Notes: generated from the sequence alone by a model not told the origin. 64,000 nucleotides of DNA from Osedax fenrisi (GCA_964019155.1 OZ025244.1:8989919-9053918); one strand, 5' to 3'. Shown: positions 1 to 19,141, counted from the stretch's first letter. Numbers and translations: made by a program.

Positions 1-597
1 TTTTCGTAGTAAAATAGCTGGATAGCTGAACAGAATATAACAGAATTTACTATACATCATAAATTTAAATTTGATGTTCACAAATATGTTAATCTAAACA
101 TATTTTTAAGTAATATATCTCATTATTATACCTAGATCAATATATATGTATACAAAATGTATTATGTATTATGTACAGTGTACATTGAAAACAATAGTTA
201 TCGAAACTTAAAATATCAAATCCCGATTTAAGGGAATTCAATATTAATTGTGGGTCGATTATTGATGTCAAGAGTATCATGGCAACATGAGTTATTGTTT
301 TATTCACACATATCATGAATTGTAACTTATTACTACTATAACTTGTAACTTGTTACTACTGTAACATATAACTCATAAAGTAATTAATTAACTCATTAAG
401 GATATAAAACTAATAAAGATAATGAAGTAATTTTTTTTATTCAACAGATATATCCTACTTCATATAATTATAATATTTTATAAATATAATTTATTTAAAA
501 TTATCTAATAGTTGACATCTTTTAATATATTTGTATTATAAATGAGCAAGTTTATTATAATTTATTTTAATAATATAAACTACAATACAATTTCCTT

Positions 598-639
<42 letters not shown>

Positions 640-2086
640 TTATATAAGATTAAGATATATAAGATATAACATAAGGAAACAAATAAAATAAATAGTTTGT
701 TTTCTAAAGTATTGTATTTAATAAATATTACATATTAATGTGTATTTTATGTTGCATAGGATTATGTTCATAATGCATAGATAAAGCAGTTATAATTACT
801 CTTATTTGACATCATATGCTTATTAAAGATAATGAATAATATTTTAATAGTTTATGACATTGCCAATAAATATAGCAATAGTATTATTCACCATGTTAAA
901 ATATAGGAGAAATAGGCATGGAGTATTTTTATGTAATATGGATACATTTATTATTTATGATAAATACTTTATACTTTTTTTCTATATATAGCTAATTAAA
1001 AAGTCTTTATATTTTTAATTCAAATACTCTATATAGATATATACAAATATATTATATTTTATAATAATTCTATATATCTATATCACATATGATTATAAAT
1101 TATTAGATTTTATTTTTAATAATATCACATATATTTTATTTTTATGATTATGTAAAATATTGTACAGCGTGTTTATAAATATATTTATAAATATATTTCT
1201 CTATATATATATAATGTTTCAATAAAAAATATTGAATAATATAAAAGTTATGAATGTTTTAGTAACTCTATATATCATAACAAAAGTTATTGAGTAAATT
1301 AATGTTAAAGTATAAAGTAATATTTGTTTAATATATTTACTATATAAACAAATATTTCAGTCTAAATAATGTCATATATATATATATTTTATGTTTATGT
1401 TTATATACAATATTGTGATAACTAATTTATCTATTTTTATAATTAGTAATTATATATATAGATAAATTAATTAATACAATATGGTAATTATTAATTACTA
1501 TGGTTTTACCATACTATCGATTAAACCAAATGAAAATTATAAAATTAGGTAATTGCTTCAAATTTTTGTATTTGAAAACAGGAATAATAATTTGAAAGTT
1601 CAATCTATATATTTAGTTCATAATGTAAAAAAAAAACAAAGATATTTCTATATTACCTATATTTTATTTAGTTTTTAAATTTAAAAAATGTATCTTATTT
1701 TTAATTGGAAATCATAAGATCTAGTATTTTACAATAATTAATATTTTATTTTTATATAAATTATTTAGATGATGACATACTAGTAGGTGTCATAAAACAT
1801 AACATTTTGATATTAATATTGCAAATTTCATCATGATATTTGAGTAATTGAAAGATAATTAATTATATATTATAATTATTTATTACAAAATTAACCCTTA
1901 AAGTAAAATAATAATGAAAAAAAATTAAACAAATTCTTCTCCCCTTAATAATTCTATCCTCTAGCATTATCTAAATGTAATAGTAACAATAATATATTCT
2001 CACGTATCCATATATTCACATAGCTATGTAAAGTTTACACCGCATATCACCGACGTAGACTAATGTAGCCTTGCACTTTGGCCCAG
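1..2086. other. AT-rich sequence upstream of the first visible RFC3 exon
   Basis: Probably RFC3 intron, because the exon at 2087 begins in the middle of the protein and the upstream exons must lie left of the window. I see no exon here. It contains a (TA)n tract around 601-636. A stretch at about 395-490 resembles the 5' interior of the TTAA-flanked MITE at 7649-8448 (about 7705-7800), suggesting an old, eroded copy. Confidence 0.6.
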
Positions 2087-9835
<7,749 letters not shown>

Positions 9836-9837
<2 letters not shown>

Positions 9838-9907
9838 CCTCTGCCACCACCACATTGATGACCTCTACGACCTCCACATTGTTGACCTCTACGACCTCCA
9901 CTTTCGG
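9836..9907 (+). repeat. Three 24-bp tandem units starting at the RFC3 stop codon
   Basis: Units 9836-9859, 9860-9883 and 9884-9907 are variants of GACCTCTACGACCTCCAC plus six bases. The array starts inside the TGA stop codon (9835-9837), so it forms the first part of the 3' UTR. Confidence 0.8.
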
Positions 9908-9947
9908 TGTTAGCGTGTTTATATTTCAGTTTCGTAATTTTTGTAAT

Positions 9948-9953
9948 AATAAA
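9948..9953 (+). terminator. Probable RFC3 polyadenylation signal
   Basis: Canonical AATAAA, 111 bp after the stop codon, in a T-rich context. In such AT-rich DNA a chance hexamer is possible. Confidence 0.5.
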
Positions 9954-11095
9954 TTTAGATAAATTTCCTTTTATTGATTTTTTATTTACGAATTATTGAA
10001 TAATAGAAATTATAAAGTTTACATAATTGCTATAACATTATAACTATAATATAAGTTATTCGAATAAACTATGAATACTATCACATAGAGACTACTTAAT
10101 AATTAACTCGTAATATGATATTTATGTATTTATGATTAGTATTTTCTTAATGATTAATATATTTATGTAATTAAATTTTAAATCTATAAATTTTAATTAT
10201 GTTTTGTTTGATAAGTAGAATATGGGTTATCCCTATATTGTCATTTATGATGTTATTGATTGATAGATAATTTATAAAGCAAATATTTACTCTAAAGTAT
10301 AAATTTTAAATATTTGCTAACGATAACATACGTTATTGAAATAAATAAAAAATAATATGAAATTAAAACATTTTACAGTTACCGTAAAAATGATCGAAAG
10401 TAGAAATAAAATATATTGTAAAAATGATCGAAAATATAGCGTAAAAATTATCGAAAGTAGAAATAAAATACATTGTTTTATTAATAGGATTCTATTAATG
10501 AGTAATGAAATAATTAAATAGGGGTAATAATTATATGAACTTATTTATTAATATGATAGAATTAATAGTACACTATATATTATACAGCCAACTCGCTATA
10601 GCTAACTGACTTATTACGAGTGATAGTTTGTTTTTTACTTGTGTAAATACAGAATAATCTTATGATATTTCACCTTTCTCATTGAGTATGAGTTAGCAGG
10701 AGTTCATTCCATTCCATTATCAATTTGAATATTTATATAAAGTATCAGAAAATATATATATTATTTCAGAAATTTATATTATTTATTACTGATAATTATT
10801 ATTACATGTTAATTATTGCTAAATGTAAATATTAAGATTAGCATAGCTATTACATTAGAGACTAGTGACACATGTTCTTCATAATTATAATATATGTTAA
10901 TGTTTGGTCGCTCCCGATATTTGGGGAGCATTTGTTTAATTCATAACATTTTAATTCGATAACATTCTTAATCTATGAATTTTTGTATAAGTTATTCTTC
11001 AATATCTATACATTTTCATCAGGATATATATAGCATAAAACATACATCTAATAACTACAAGAAATAACACATATATGTGATTTAAATATTCAATA
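9954..11095. other. Intergenic space between convergent RFC3 and PGAM5
   Basis: AT-rich. It contains three copies of an AAAAATGATCGAAA-like motif (about 10387, 10420, 10446) that form a short tandem repeat. No gene or mobile element is recognisable. Confidence 0.6.
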
Positions 11096-11101
11096 TTTAT
11101 T
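11096..11101 (-). terminator. Probable PGAM5 polyadenylation signal
   Basis: TTTATT on the plus strand, that is AATAAA on the minus strand, about 140 bp beyond the PGAM5 stop codon. The sequence between (11110-11242) is a pyrimidine-rich 3' UTR that is less AT-rich than its surroundings. Confidence 0.5.
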
Positions 11102-11242
11102 AGATAAATACAATATCGTGGTGAGTTTTCTTGTGTTGTCCGGAATTCTTAGTTACTTATCCCCAGCCGTTTCCCTCCTCCTCCTCTCTCTTCTCTCCTA
11201 GCATCTCCTCCCGATACCCCGTTCAGCTTCCTCATCCTCCTC

Positions 11243-11302
11243 CTACTCTGAGCACTCGCTATTCGTCAGATGTCCGTTCTCACTGAGAGACCTCAGCCAA
11301 AC
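11243..11302 (-). CDS. PGAM5: PGAM5 last exon
   Basis: The minus-strand acceptor is CGCACAG|GTTTGG, in phase 0. Nineteen codons (VWLRSLSENGHLTNSECSE) precede TAG at 11245-11243. It matches the VALRTLGDTGFM tail of long-form PGAM5 in position and pattern. It is separated from the previous exon by a 2-kb intron carrying an hAT MITE. Confidence 0.85.
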   Translation of the reverse strand, partial: VWLRSLSENGHLTNSECSE

Positions 11303-14300
11303 CTGTGCGGGGTGATGAATTAATGTCTGATAGGTGGTGATACTAATTATTTAGTTTGGCTTATATTAAGTGGTTGGACGTTGTTATGTCTATAGGGATA
11401 TGCACTAACCTTAAGTTGAGTATATACTGATATATATATATATATTAAATATAATATTTGTTTATTAAGTTAATCATACATTTTAAGTGTTTTAAGAAGT
11501 GTTTACATTAAGTGATCTATAGTTTGTGTCGATACTAAAACATGGATGCATGACAGAATATATTAGTAGTACACACTAGTGATCTAAAACGAGCCGAGTT
11601 TTTCGAGTCGAGTTTGATCTTGGCTCGAACGAGCCGAGCCAGTAATATAGCTCGAATATGTTTATTATATATGGAATTTTAAAGAATTCGCTACATTTAT
11701 AAAAATTAAATTAAATTGTATAAATATTTTATCAAATGGATTATTTTATAAACGATGGTAAGTAACAATCACTAATATGTATAACTTGTTTATAAACTAA
11801 GCAAAGACATTTTATTTATAATAATATATTAGTTAAATGTCTATAAAAATGACTTTTGAACTAAAATATTATATTCAAATTTAATAAATATTGTATATAG
11901 TATTTACTAAATACGGAAATATAATATTATAATATTATTTCTTATATAAGTTTGATTTATATATATAATCTTTATATTATATTCTAAGCAAAGTAATTGA
12001 ATTTATAATAATATATTAGTTAAATGTCTATAACAAATATTTTTCAACATTTTGTTAAAATATATTTTGAAATATTTATTATATTTTAAATTATTTGTCT
12101 ACATTTGTTTGGATTTTAGCTAAAATTGATTTAATTGTATATACTAGCAATGTAGAATCATGAATAGCTATACTTAATAAATAATAGATAGACAAACAAT
12201 CAAAAACTGAGCAATGCCCGGTTGGGTATGACTATTATTTACTATTTGAAGCTTTCGAAATGAATATATTTACTATTTGAAACTTTCGAAATGAATAATT
12301 TTCCTTTTTTAACCTTCGTAATGAATAATTTTAATATTTGAAAACTTCGATTACATAATTTAACAAAAATAATACTATTTGAAACCTTCGCATGTATAGA
12401 CTTTGTACATACGCATCAACTTTATTCTCTAATATTGAGGTTAGAGCCATTCGAAGAGAAAAATTAGGATGTTTCAGATGTTTCGCAACATATATTTTGG
12501 ATTCTGTTCGAAGCGACACTAGTATGATTCGAATCATATATTTTGGATTCGGTTCGAAGCGACAATTTAGGATGATTCGAATGATTCGAATCATATATTT
12601 TGGATGTTTCAGTTGTTTCGAAGCAGGGAATTTTGGCTCATTTTAGATCACTAGTGCACACCCCTATGACATGTATGTATGACTGACGGTATATACAACA
12701 CAATAGATGTATATAACGGACATGATATTTAACATACTTCATATGACATCTTGTGAATAACTATAATGTTGAATATAATACTAGTTTGTCATAAAACTAT
12801 ATCATACGTTGTGCGATTCTATAGCCTATGTAAAAATATTGTAAGTATAGTTGAGTTATTAATAAAAGCAACTTTACTATGAAATTTAATATACAAATAA
12901 ATAATTACAATAGAATGTTGTACTACATAAACATAGTAATGTATCACAGTGAAATAGCATTAATAGCACTATATATATACTGTACAGTACTTAGTATTAA
13001 TAGTCTATAATAGTCTTATTATTTGTTATTACAAAGCAATACTATATTAATAATGAATAATAAATTAGTAATACTCACTATTTACGAATATTGATATTAT
13101 TGTATTAATATAATTAATTAATAGGGTAATTGTCTTGATAAAAATGAATATTTTATTTCAAAAATAATAAATAAAAAACTAAAATAATGATCTACCTCGA
13201 TCAATAGGTTTGATAGTAATGAGGCCGATAATGTGGAATGTATATATAATACTACAGTAATAATACAAAATCCCAGTATCATACGGCAGAGTGGTGACGT
13301 AAAACAGAGTTCAACACGAGTCGCGTACTGTACATACCTTGCCATTGGGCTCGATGGTGATAGCTGTGATGGAGCAGTGAGGTATAGTCATACGTAGCCA
13401 AGCCTCCGACGGGAACTGCATCACCCGGCAGACCATATACCTAATGACATTGGCGTGGCAGACCAGCACCTCGCACGAGCTCTGTTCTTGGGAGGGCAAG
13501 GCGCGATGGAAGTAGCGACGGAACGCGGTCTCTAGACGAACTCCGTCCAGGGTTACTTGCTGTGGGGGGGCGGGGCGGGGGGTTAGGGTACAGGGTAATA
13601 GTGGGGTAAGGTGTCACAGAGGTCGAATAGGTCATAAGTATGATGCTAGCGGATGTAAGCGATGTTGTAATATGATGTAATAGGTGGGTTAGCTGTTATC
13701 GAGGTCGTATAGATACTAAGTAGCAGATACACGGAGTATTGTATAATTACTATGATGTAATAGTTATACGTAGAAAATTACTTTGTGTGGGTATATCTCA
13801 AGACATGAATCGCTAGCTAAGATGATATCGCAAGGTTACGTCGAAGGTAGTAGGAAGAGAACTGGACGGATGATATATTGGACTGGTCTAATCTCCCCTC
13901 GCGCGAAATCCTTAATAAGACTGCTGAAGAGACTGTAAATCGTTACAAGGTCGTGTAGAATACAGGAATTTGCGTTCGTTATTATCATGTGCTCCCCTTT
14001 CGCGGGACTTATTAATTAAGTAATGAATAATTGTTACTCGGAAGAGTATGGCGTAATAAGAGGGGTACGTTGTGATATAATCTGTGAGGTAGCGGATTAT
14101 GATGTAATTAATACTAGTGTGTGTAGCGTTGTGGTTTGTTACTAGTACTAATGACTTATATTAATCGTCATTATCACTATGAACTATATAACAGTAAGGT
14201 GGTTTAACAACTAAGTGCGTAGTTTAGAAGCAATCGTAGTAGATCGACAGTAAAGCGATATTGTAGTATACCTACTACAGATTGAATGCGATACATCAGG

Positions 14301-15960
14301 TTTCAAGTGATACGAGAATAGCTCGGTTAACGTTGCTCGGGATACTATAATAGTATATAGTAGTATAGTACTATAGTATAGCACTAACATTGGCAATAGG
14401 TTGCCAGTTAGAAATAAGGAGTTAGTGTAGAGATAAGTGTATAGGTATAATAATAGATATACAGGTCTAGTGATAGGTGTTCCTAATAGCGTGTAGAATA
14501 AGTGGGAACACTAACTTTGGGGTTAGGCTCCCAGTTGGTCATCGGTGGCTCCGGCGATAGTGGCGCCCCCTCACAGAGAAGGTCACATTCCTCTACAGGG
14601 CATCCGCCATCCGTCTCCGAGGTTACCAGGGTCTTAGCCAACAGTTCCGCTGTACATTTAGCTCTCGTCATGGAAGAGTGCACTATTCTTATGATCGGCA
14701 GATCGAGCTCCAGTAATCTCTCGGCCGTCTTCTTCGCCTGAATCATACCTGTCAATCGAGAAGGGGGCATGGTTATCATAGGATAGATATCATTATTTTA
14801 TCTGTAATACTGGGCAATAGATTGTATATATCGTGTTCGCGACACTACACACTCACTTATGTATACACACTTACACCCAGCTAACAGTAATAGCTTCGTG
14901 ATAGCCTCACATGTTTACATTTTGCTTTTATGCTGCTATTATGTTGCCACTAAATGTCTATTATGCACTATTAATTTGTAATGCTATTATGCTGCTATTA
15001 TGTTGCCATTAACAGTCTATTATTCTATGGTTATGCTGCTATTAATTTTAAAAGTATATTATGCTGCTATTATGTATACGTATGAGCTATATCTCTTATA
15101 ATAATAGCAGAATAAGAGCAGCATAATATACTTTTAATGGCAACATAATAGAAGCGTAATAGTACTACGTAAACATGTGAGGCTATTAGATATGCTATTA
15201 TGTTGCTATTAGGAGGTTATTACTGTTATCTTTGCACATACACACACACCTATATATGCACACTATTATATTGAATTAAGATATAAGTTGAATAGAGATA
15301 TTTTACCCTATTATATTTCTATTATATTATTACTGTATTATTATATACAAATAATACTATATTATTTATTCTTACTATTGTATTATTGATATACAATACA
15401 GGCTGTATTATACAGCATTACATTATAGTAATAATAAACCAATGGGCTTTGGTAATACTGTATACATATATATCTATGTCCTCATTATCGTATACATATA
15501 GTATACTATATGTATACGATACGGAGGACATGGAATGGACATAACCTCTTTCCGATAGTTCACAGAACTCGTCGTGGTCTAAGAGTTCAGCGTGTCTGAC
15601 CAGGATTATGTGACGAGATGCTATACGTTCTCCGAGAGGCTGACACCTCAGACGGACGGGGATGTCCCACAGATCTTCCCATTTAGCGGCTCCCTCTCCG
15701 GAGGCGTCCTCGCAGGCCAGCACTTGATCTGATGGGTCACGTGGTGATGGTGATGACGTCATGACGCGTGACGTGTGATGTTACGTAACGTGCGCGAGCG
15801 TAAGGACGGGACATGCGCGTAAGGACGGGACACGAGCTTGAGGACGGGACACGAGCTAGATACACTCTAGTGTACTACATACACTATATATAGTGTTAAC
15901 GTTACGGCATATAAGTATAACGACCGTACTGTTATGGCACATGTATACACCTATAGTTAC

Positions 15961-16004
<44 letters not shown>

Positions 16005-16855
16005 TACACACATATACACACAAACATCCACACACACATATATATAATTGATACATAAATAAAATAAATATGATATAAAACCTAGTTTCTTTTTTTGAAT
16101 TCTCTTGGACCTATAGTTTAAATAAGTATACATTAATATAACGTTACTGTATTCTACATCCACGTACATACGTTATTATACATACGAGTCTATTAGCATT
16201 AGTTATTATATCTAGTATACTAAATAACCTTCATAAGTAAAATATATAAGTAAATAATCTACTTAGAAATAAGTTCAACAAATCAAATATATAATATACC
16301 TACACAATGTGTAGGTATACCTATAATAATAAACATGCGTATATATATATATATATATCCTATATATATATAAATGCTATATTATGTTATATATGTTATT
16401 AATACTACTATTATTCTCCCGCGGCTGTAACTGATGCTAAAAGTTAATCCTTAAGCCGATATCATTAATTATTAAATTGTAGAATCAATACGAACTATAA
16501 TGAAAAAGATCGTTTTAGTTATAGTAACTTATAAGTTACTATCGCTGTATACAGAGCTGATGAGTGGCTTCAAGTATACACATACCATCACACACACACA
16601 CACACACCATCACATACACACAGCTGTGTATAACACTAGTGTTACGCACACCATCACACACACACCACCACACACACACAGTGTTACGCACACCATCCCT
16701 AACCTATAGTTATATATTATAATGTATACATGACACAACGCGCTACCACTATTTACCCCTACTTCCCACCCCACCCCCGTAGTAACTATCGCGGTACTAG
16801 TGCTAAGTACTAACACCCTCCTGGCTCCTCGTCTTGTTATCGGTGTTTTGACCAT
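11243..16855 (-). CDS. PGAM5: PGAM5-family serine/threonine phosphatase, 4-5 exons
   Basis: A histidine-phosphatase-fold protein phosphatase; the family is anchored to mitochondrial membranes and acts in mitophagy and stress signalling. Exons in transcript order are a probable 16757-16855, then 15546-15762, 14516-14748, 13338-13559 and 11243-11302, all with GT-AG introns and compatible phases. Counting from the ATG at 15762 the protein is 243 residues. The catalytic RH pair is at 56-57 (LVRHAEL), HSSMTRA at 96-102, EGAP at 132-135 and the second catalytic His at 185 in CHANVIRY. It ends VWLRSLSENGHL…SE, like the long PGAM5 form. A degenerate form (WEDLWD, 28-33) of the WDxNWD multimerisation motif precedes the domain. 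The optional upstream exon would add a basic plus hydrophobic N-terminus, bringing length near the usual 280-290. It converges on RFC3. Confidence 0.94.
11577..12653. mobile_element. Non-autonomous hAT-type element with 8-bp target duplication
   Basis: Terminal inverted repeats TAGTGATCTAAAACGAGCC (left) and its one-mismatch reverse complement (right) are flanked by GTACACAC (11569-11576) and GTGCACAC (12654-12661), an 8-bp duplication with one change. An 8-bp duplication is characteristic of hAT transposons. Interior ends are rich in CGAGCCGAG motifs, and the right half contains tandem variants of TTTCGAAATGAATAAT and of an ATGATTCGAATCATATATTT unit. There is no transposase. It lies in the last intron of the PGAM5 gene. 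It is related to the element at 25057-25554. Confidence 0.88.
13338..13559 (-). CDS. PGAM5: PGAM5 exon with second catalytic histidine
   Basis: The acceptor is CCCCCACAG|CAAGTA (minus strand) and the donor is GGCAAG|GTATGT, 74 codons in phase 0 on both sides. It contains VRLETAFRRYFHRA, then CEVLVCHANVIRYMVCR with the catalytic His, and WLRMTIPHCSITAITIEPNGK. This closely follows the vertebrate …YEIFICHANVIRYIVCRALQFP… region. Confidence 0.95.
13560..14515 (-). other. PGAM5 intron
   Basis: Moderately AT-rich. Short ACTATAGTA-type palindromes occur at 14340-14385. I see no mobile element with recognisable ends. Confidence 0.6.
14516..14748 (-). CDS. PGAM5: PGAM5 exon with HSSMTRA and EGAP motifs
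   Basis: The acceptor is ATTGACAG|GTATGA and the donor is CCCAAA|GTTAGT. Two bases complete a Gly codon (phase 1), then 77 codons run from MIQAKKTAERLLEL through RIVHSSMTRAKCTAELL and CEGAPLSPEPPMTNWEPNPK. The HSSMTRA and EGAP motifs are identical to animal PGAM5. Confidence 0.95.
14878..15233. mobile_element. Palindromic MITE rich in TTATGCTGCTAT units (copy 1)
   Basis: Ends CAGCTAACAGTAATAGC (left) and the reverse complement of AAGATAACAGTAATAACC (right), with inner arms CCTCACATGTTTAC and GTAAACATGTGAGG. The middle is built from ATTATGCTGCTATT-like units. It is clearly related to the element at 26975-27328. There is no coding capacity. It lies in a PGAM5 intron. Confidence 0.75.
15546..15762 (-). 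CDS. PGAM5: PGAM5 exon with catalytic RH motif; possible start exon
   Basis: The donor is GAAAGAG|GTTATG, in phase 1, fitting the next exon. From the ATG at 15762-15760 it encodes 72 codons plus one base: a low-complexity leader, WEDLWDIPVRLRC (degenerate WDxNWD motif), then SRHIILVRHAELLDHDEFC with the catalytic Arg-His. An in-frame TAA lies about 20 bases upstream of the ATG, so either translation starts here, or an upstream exon is joined at an internal acceptor (…CCATCAG at 15729, phase 1, or …GCGAG at 15709, phase 0). Confidence 0.9.
15754..15852 (-). promoter_or_regulatory. CRE-like sites and 19-bp tandem repeat upstream of PGAM5
   Basis: TGACGTCA (15754-15761) overlaps the ATG, TTACGTAA lies at 15781-15788, and three units of about 19 bp with core AAGGACGGGACA (15798-15852) follow. 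The block is CpG-rich within AT-rich DNA. It resembles a promoter with bZIP sites, which would support transcription starting here, but no TATA element or initiator is evident. Confidence 0.45.
15853..16756. other. Region between probable PGAM5 exons
   Basis: It contains (TA)n at 15961-16000, a short TA tract near 16340, and interleaved (CA)n/CACACC repeats at 16580-16700. No gene is seen apart from the flanking exons. Confidence 0.6.
16757..16855 (-). CDS. PGAM5: Probable PGAM5 first exon (membrane/mitochondrial leader)
   Basis: From ATG 16855-16853, 33 codons read MVKTPITRRGARR, then a short hydrophobic run (VLVLSTSTAIVTTGVGW), then EVG before a possible donor GTAGGG|GTAAAT. A basic stretch followed by a hydrophobic segment is the layout of the PGAM5 N-terminus, which anchors it in the inner mitochondrial membrane. 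The phase-0 donor fits the GCGAG acceptor at 15709. Another donor (phase 1, GTAGCG) would fit the acceptor at 15729. Sequence identity to known leaders is not demonstrable, so this is inference from layout and base composition. Confidence 0.55.
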
Positions 16856-17219
16856 GTTGAAAGTAGGGTAAAGTACGCGTTACCTGTAAAGGGGTTAATA
16901 ACGTGTTAACGGCAGAGTTAATGATGAGCCGATAATAACGGAATACAATAAGTAATATATTAACGCTAGGTGGTGTGTCGGATTAAGTGTGTGTTAGGTA
17001 TAATAATTACGCTCTAATTACTAACTATATATTTCAATAATAATAAACATGAATACAATTTAATTGAATGAGCCTGTCTTTTAAATAGATGACAATAATA
17101 CACAAAGATTATAAAATAGTAGTATTATTATTATTGCCTATTACGATAATATGATTATATAATGATAATTAATACTGAATATAAATGTATATGTCATCTA
17201 TGTAATATTAAAACATACC

Positions 17220-17258
<39 letters not shown>

Positions 17259-18299
17259 GTACGATTAATGAACAATTGAATACACTATATAAGTATATAT
17301 ATATACATTAATGAATGTACAACTAACGATTTACAACGAAATTTAATAATGAAATATTTAATGTTTATTTATGTTTATTTACGTTCAATAATTTTAAAAT
17401 AAAATAATTATTCTATATATTTTAATTTTTTTTTGTATTAGAATATAAATATAATCTCTAGTATTGACTGTATCCTTACATTACTTGTAATTATAATGTG
17501 ACTAACATTATATATATATATATATATAGACTATATACTATAGTATTGAATCATACACACACATATATTATATATAATTTATTATATATATACCTACATA
17601 TATAACCAACAACATTTAATAACTCATAGTATACATCACATCATACAGCGCCGCAGTGTGAGAAATCATTACAACCCACTGTAATAAAGTATAACAATAG
17701 TGAACTGAACAATAACTGTTACATAACTTCGTTATCCTATATGTTAACTATAGTATATATATATAGTATTAAGATGCAACTATAATGTTTAGATAATAAC
17801 CTCTACGTTATACACTAAATAAAGGATCAGTATATTGTGAATTCCTATATATTTGTAGTTTCATAATATATAGGACATGATAGGATGTATTTACCTATTA
17901 CTAATCGTAATATATTACTTATAAGAATAGAATAGTATTATGTAATAAATAACGAACTTACGATTTAGAATGCAAACTGGAAGTGAAATAATAAATTGTT
18001 GTTTTTGTTTATTTACGTTTTGTTAAATTAAATTAATTTAAAAAAATTAAATATGCACACAATTTAGTTAAATTACAAATAATAAACATATATCATATAT
18101 GTATATAAACTTATATATTATACGTATATAATATAATATTGTATATATATATATATTTGTATATATATATATACATATATAATTAATATATATGCTTAGA
18201 GTCATACACAATAGTATACCAGTCATTTACATTTTACAATGTACACTTTATAAAATAAAGCATACTTACAGAAACCAGAGTTAAACGTTCAAATGTAGT
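16856..18299. other. AT-rich intergenic DNA
   Basis: The (TA)n tracts at about 17222-17252 and 17510-17528 and several short TA runs at 18110-18190 are the only structure I see. I find no exon-like island. Confidence 0.6.
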
Positions 18300-18304
18300 A
18301 ACCT

Positions 18305-18631
18305 ACAGCCTACGTCACTGTTATGTCTCTGTTATGTCCCTAGTGTTACTAAACTATTTACTACTTATTAATACTAGGATCTCCACAGTGATATGTTTAA
18401 TGCCATCTAGTACACTGTGGAGTTCCTAGTATACATTGTCTACTATATGTATACAGCTTACGTCACTGTTATATCATAGTTATGTCCCTAGTGTTACTAA
18501 ACTATAGTAGACAATGTATACTAGGAACTATATTTCATAGTTTACTATATGTCATTAAACCTATAGGTGCATGTCATTATACACACCTATATATACCGAT
18601 ATACATGTATATCGGTATATATAGGTGTGTA
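18305..18631. repeat. Cluster of direct and inverted repeats ending in a 52-bp perfect palindrome
   Basis: A block of about 45 bp (ACGTCACTGTTATGTC… to …CCTAGTGTTACTAAACTA) at about 18313 recurs at about 18453. CCTAGTATACATTGTCTACT (18427) is matched by its inverse AGTAGACAATGTATACTAGG (18507). The cluster ends with a 52-bp palindrome, perfect over 18580-18631, centred on ATACATGTAT. Confidence 0.8.
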
Positions 18632-18686
18632 CATAGGTATATACATTTTACATTGTACAATGTACATTGTATATATATATATATAC

Positions 18687-18740
18687 CCAAATACCCGAAA
18701 GGGTCTTACATGACCCTATTTTAGTGCTAATAAACTCAAT

Positions 18741-18777
<37 letters not shown>
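18687..18777 (+). mobile_element. LINE 3' terminus with (ATC)n tail
   Basis: ACCCGAAAGGGTCT… to GACCCTATTTTAGTGCTAAT, then AAACTCAATATC and (ATC)n. The same terminal sequence occurs, inverted, at 23560-23625, where it follows LINE coding remnants. It therefore marks the 3' end of that L2-like family. Only the last tens of bases are present here. A (TA)n tract follows to about 18827. Confidence 0.7.
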
Positions 18778-18827
<50 letters not shown>

Positions 18828-18829
<2 letters not shown>

Positions 18830-19063
18830 GTACCTATGTTTAATAACAACAGGTACACATTATTTGTGTATTCTACTCAGAGAAAGAGGAACACTCCTAA
18901 TCAGATAAGATAATTGCATAACATGTAACAATAGTGTTACGTTTAGCTGTCTTAATACTAAGTAATTACTTCATTTGGTTATTATTACAATAGCTCGACA
19001 AATCGTTATATTATATGTAGGCGGTGGAAGTATTTCAATATATGATGTCACTATATATATATA

Positions 19064-19116
<53 letters not shown>

Positions 19117-19141
19117 TATTATATATATATATATATATATA
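18828..19141. other. AT-rich spacer with (TA)n
   Basis: Non-repetitive up to about 19040, then (TA)n running into the MITE at 19142. I see no gene. Confidence 0.6.

Noticed and set aside
12331..12646. Overlapping frames on both strands inside the hAT MITE
   Set aside because: They arise from ATTCGAATCAT palindromic repeats of the MITE; no protein signature.
16500..16709. His/Thr-rich frame (HTHTHT)
   Set aside because: Reading of a (CA)n microsatellite; the same applies to 20355-20597 and 37696-37890.
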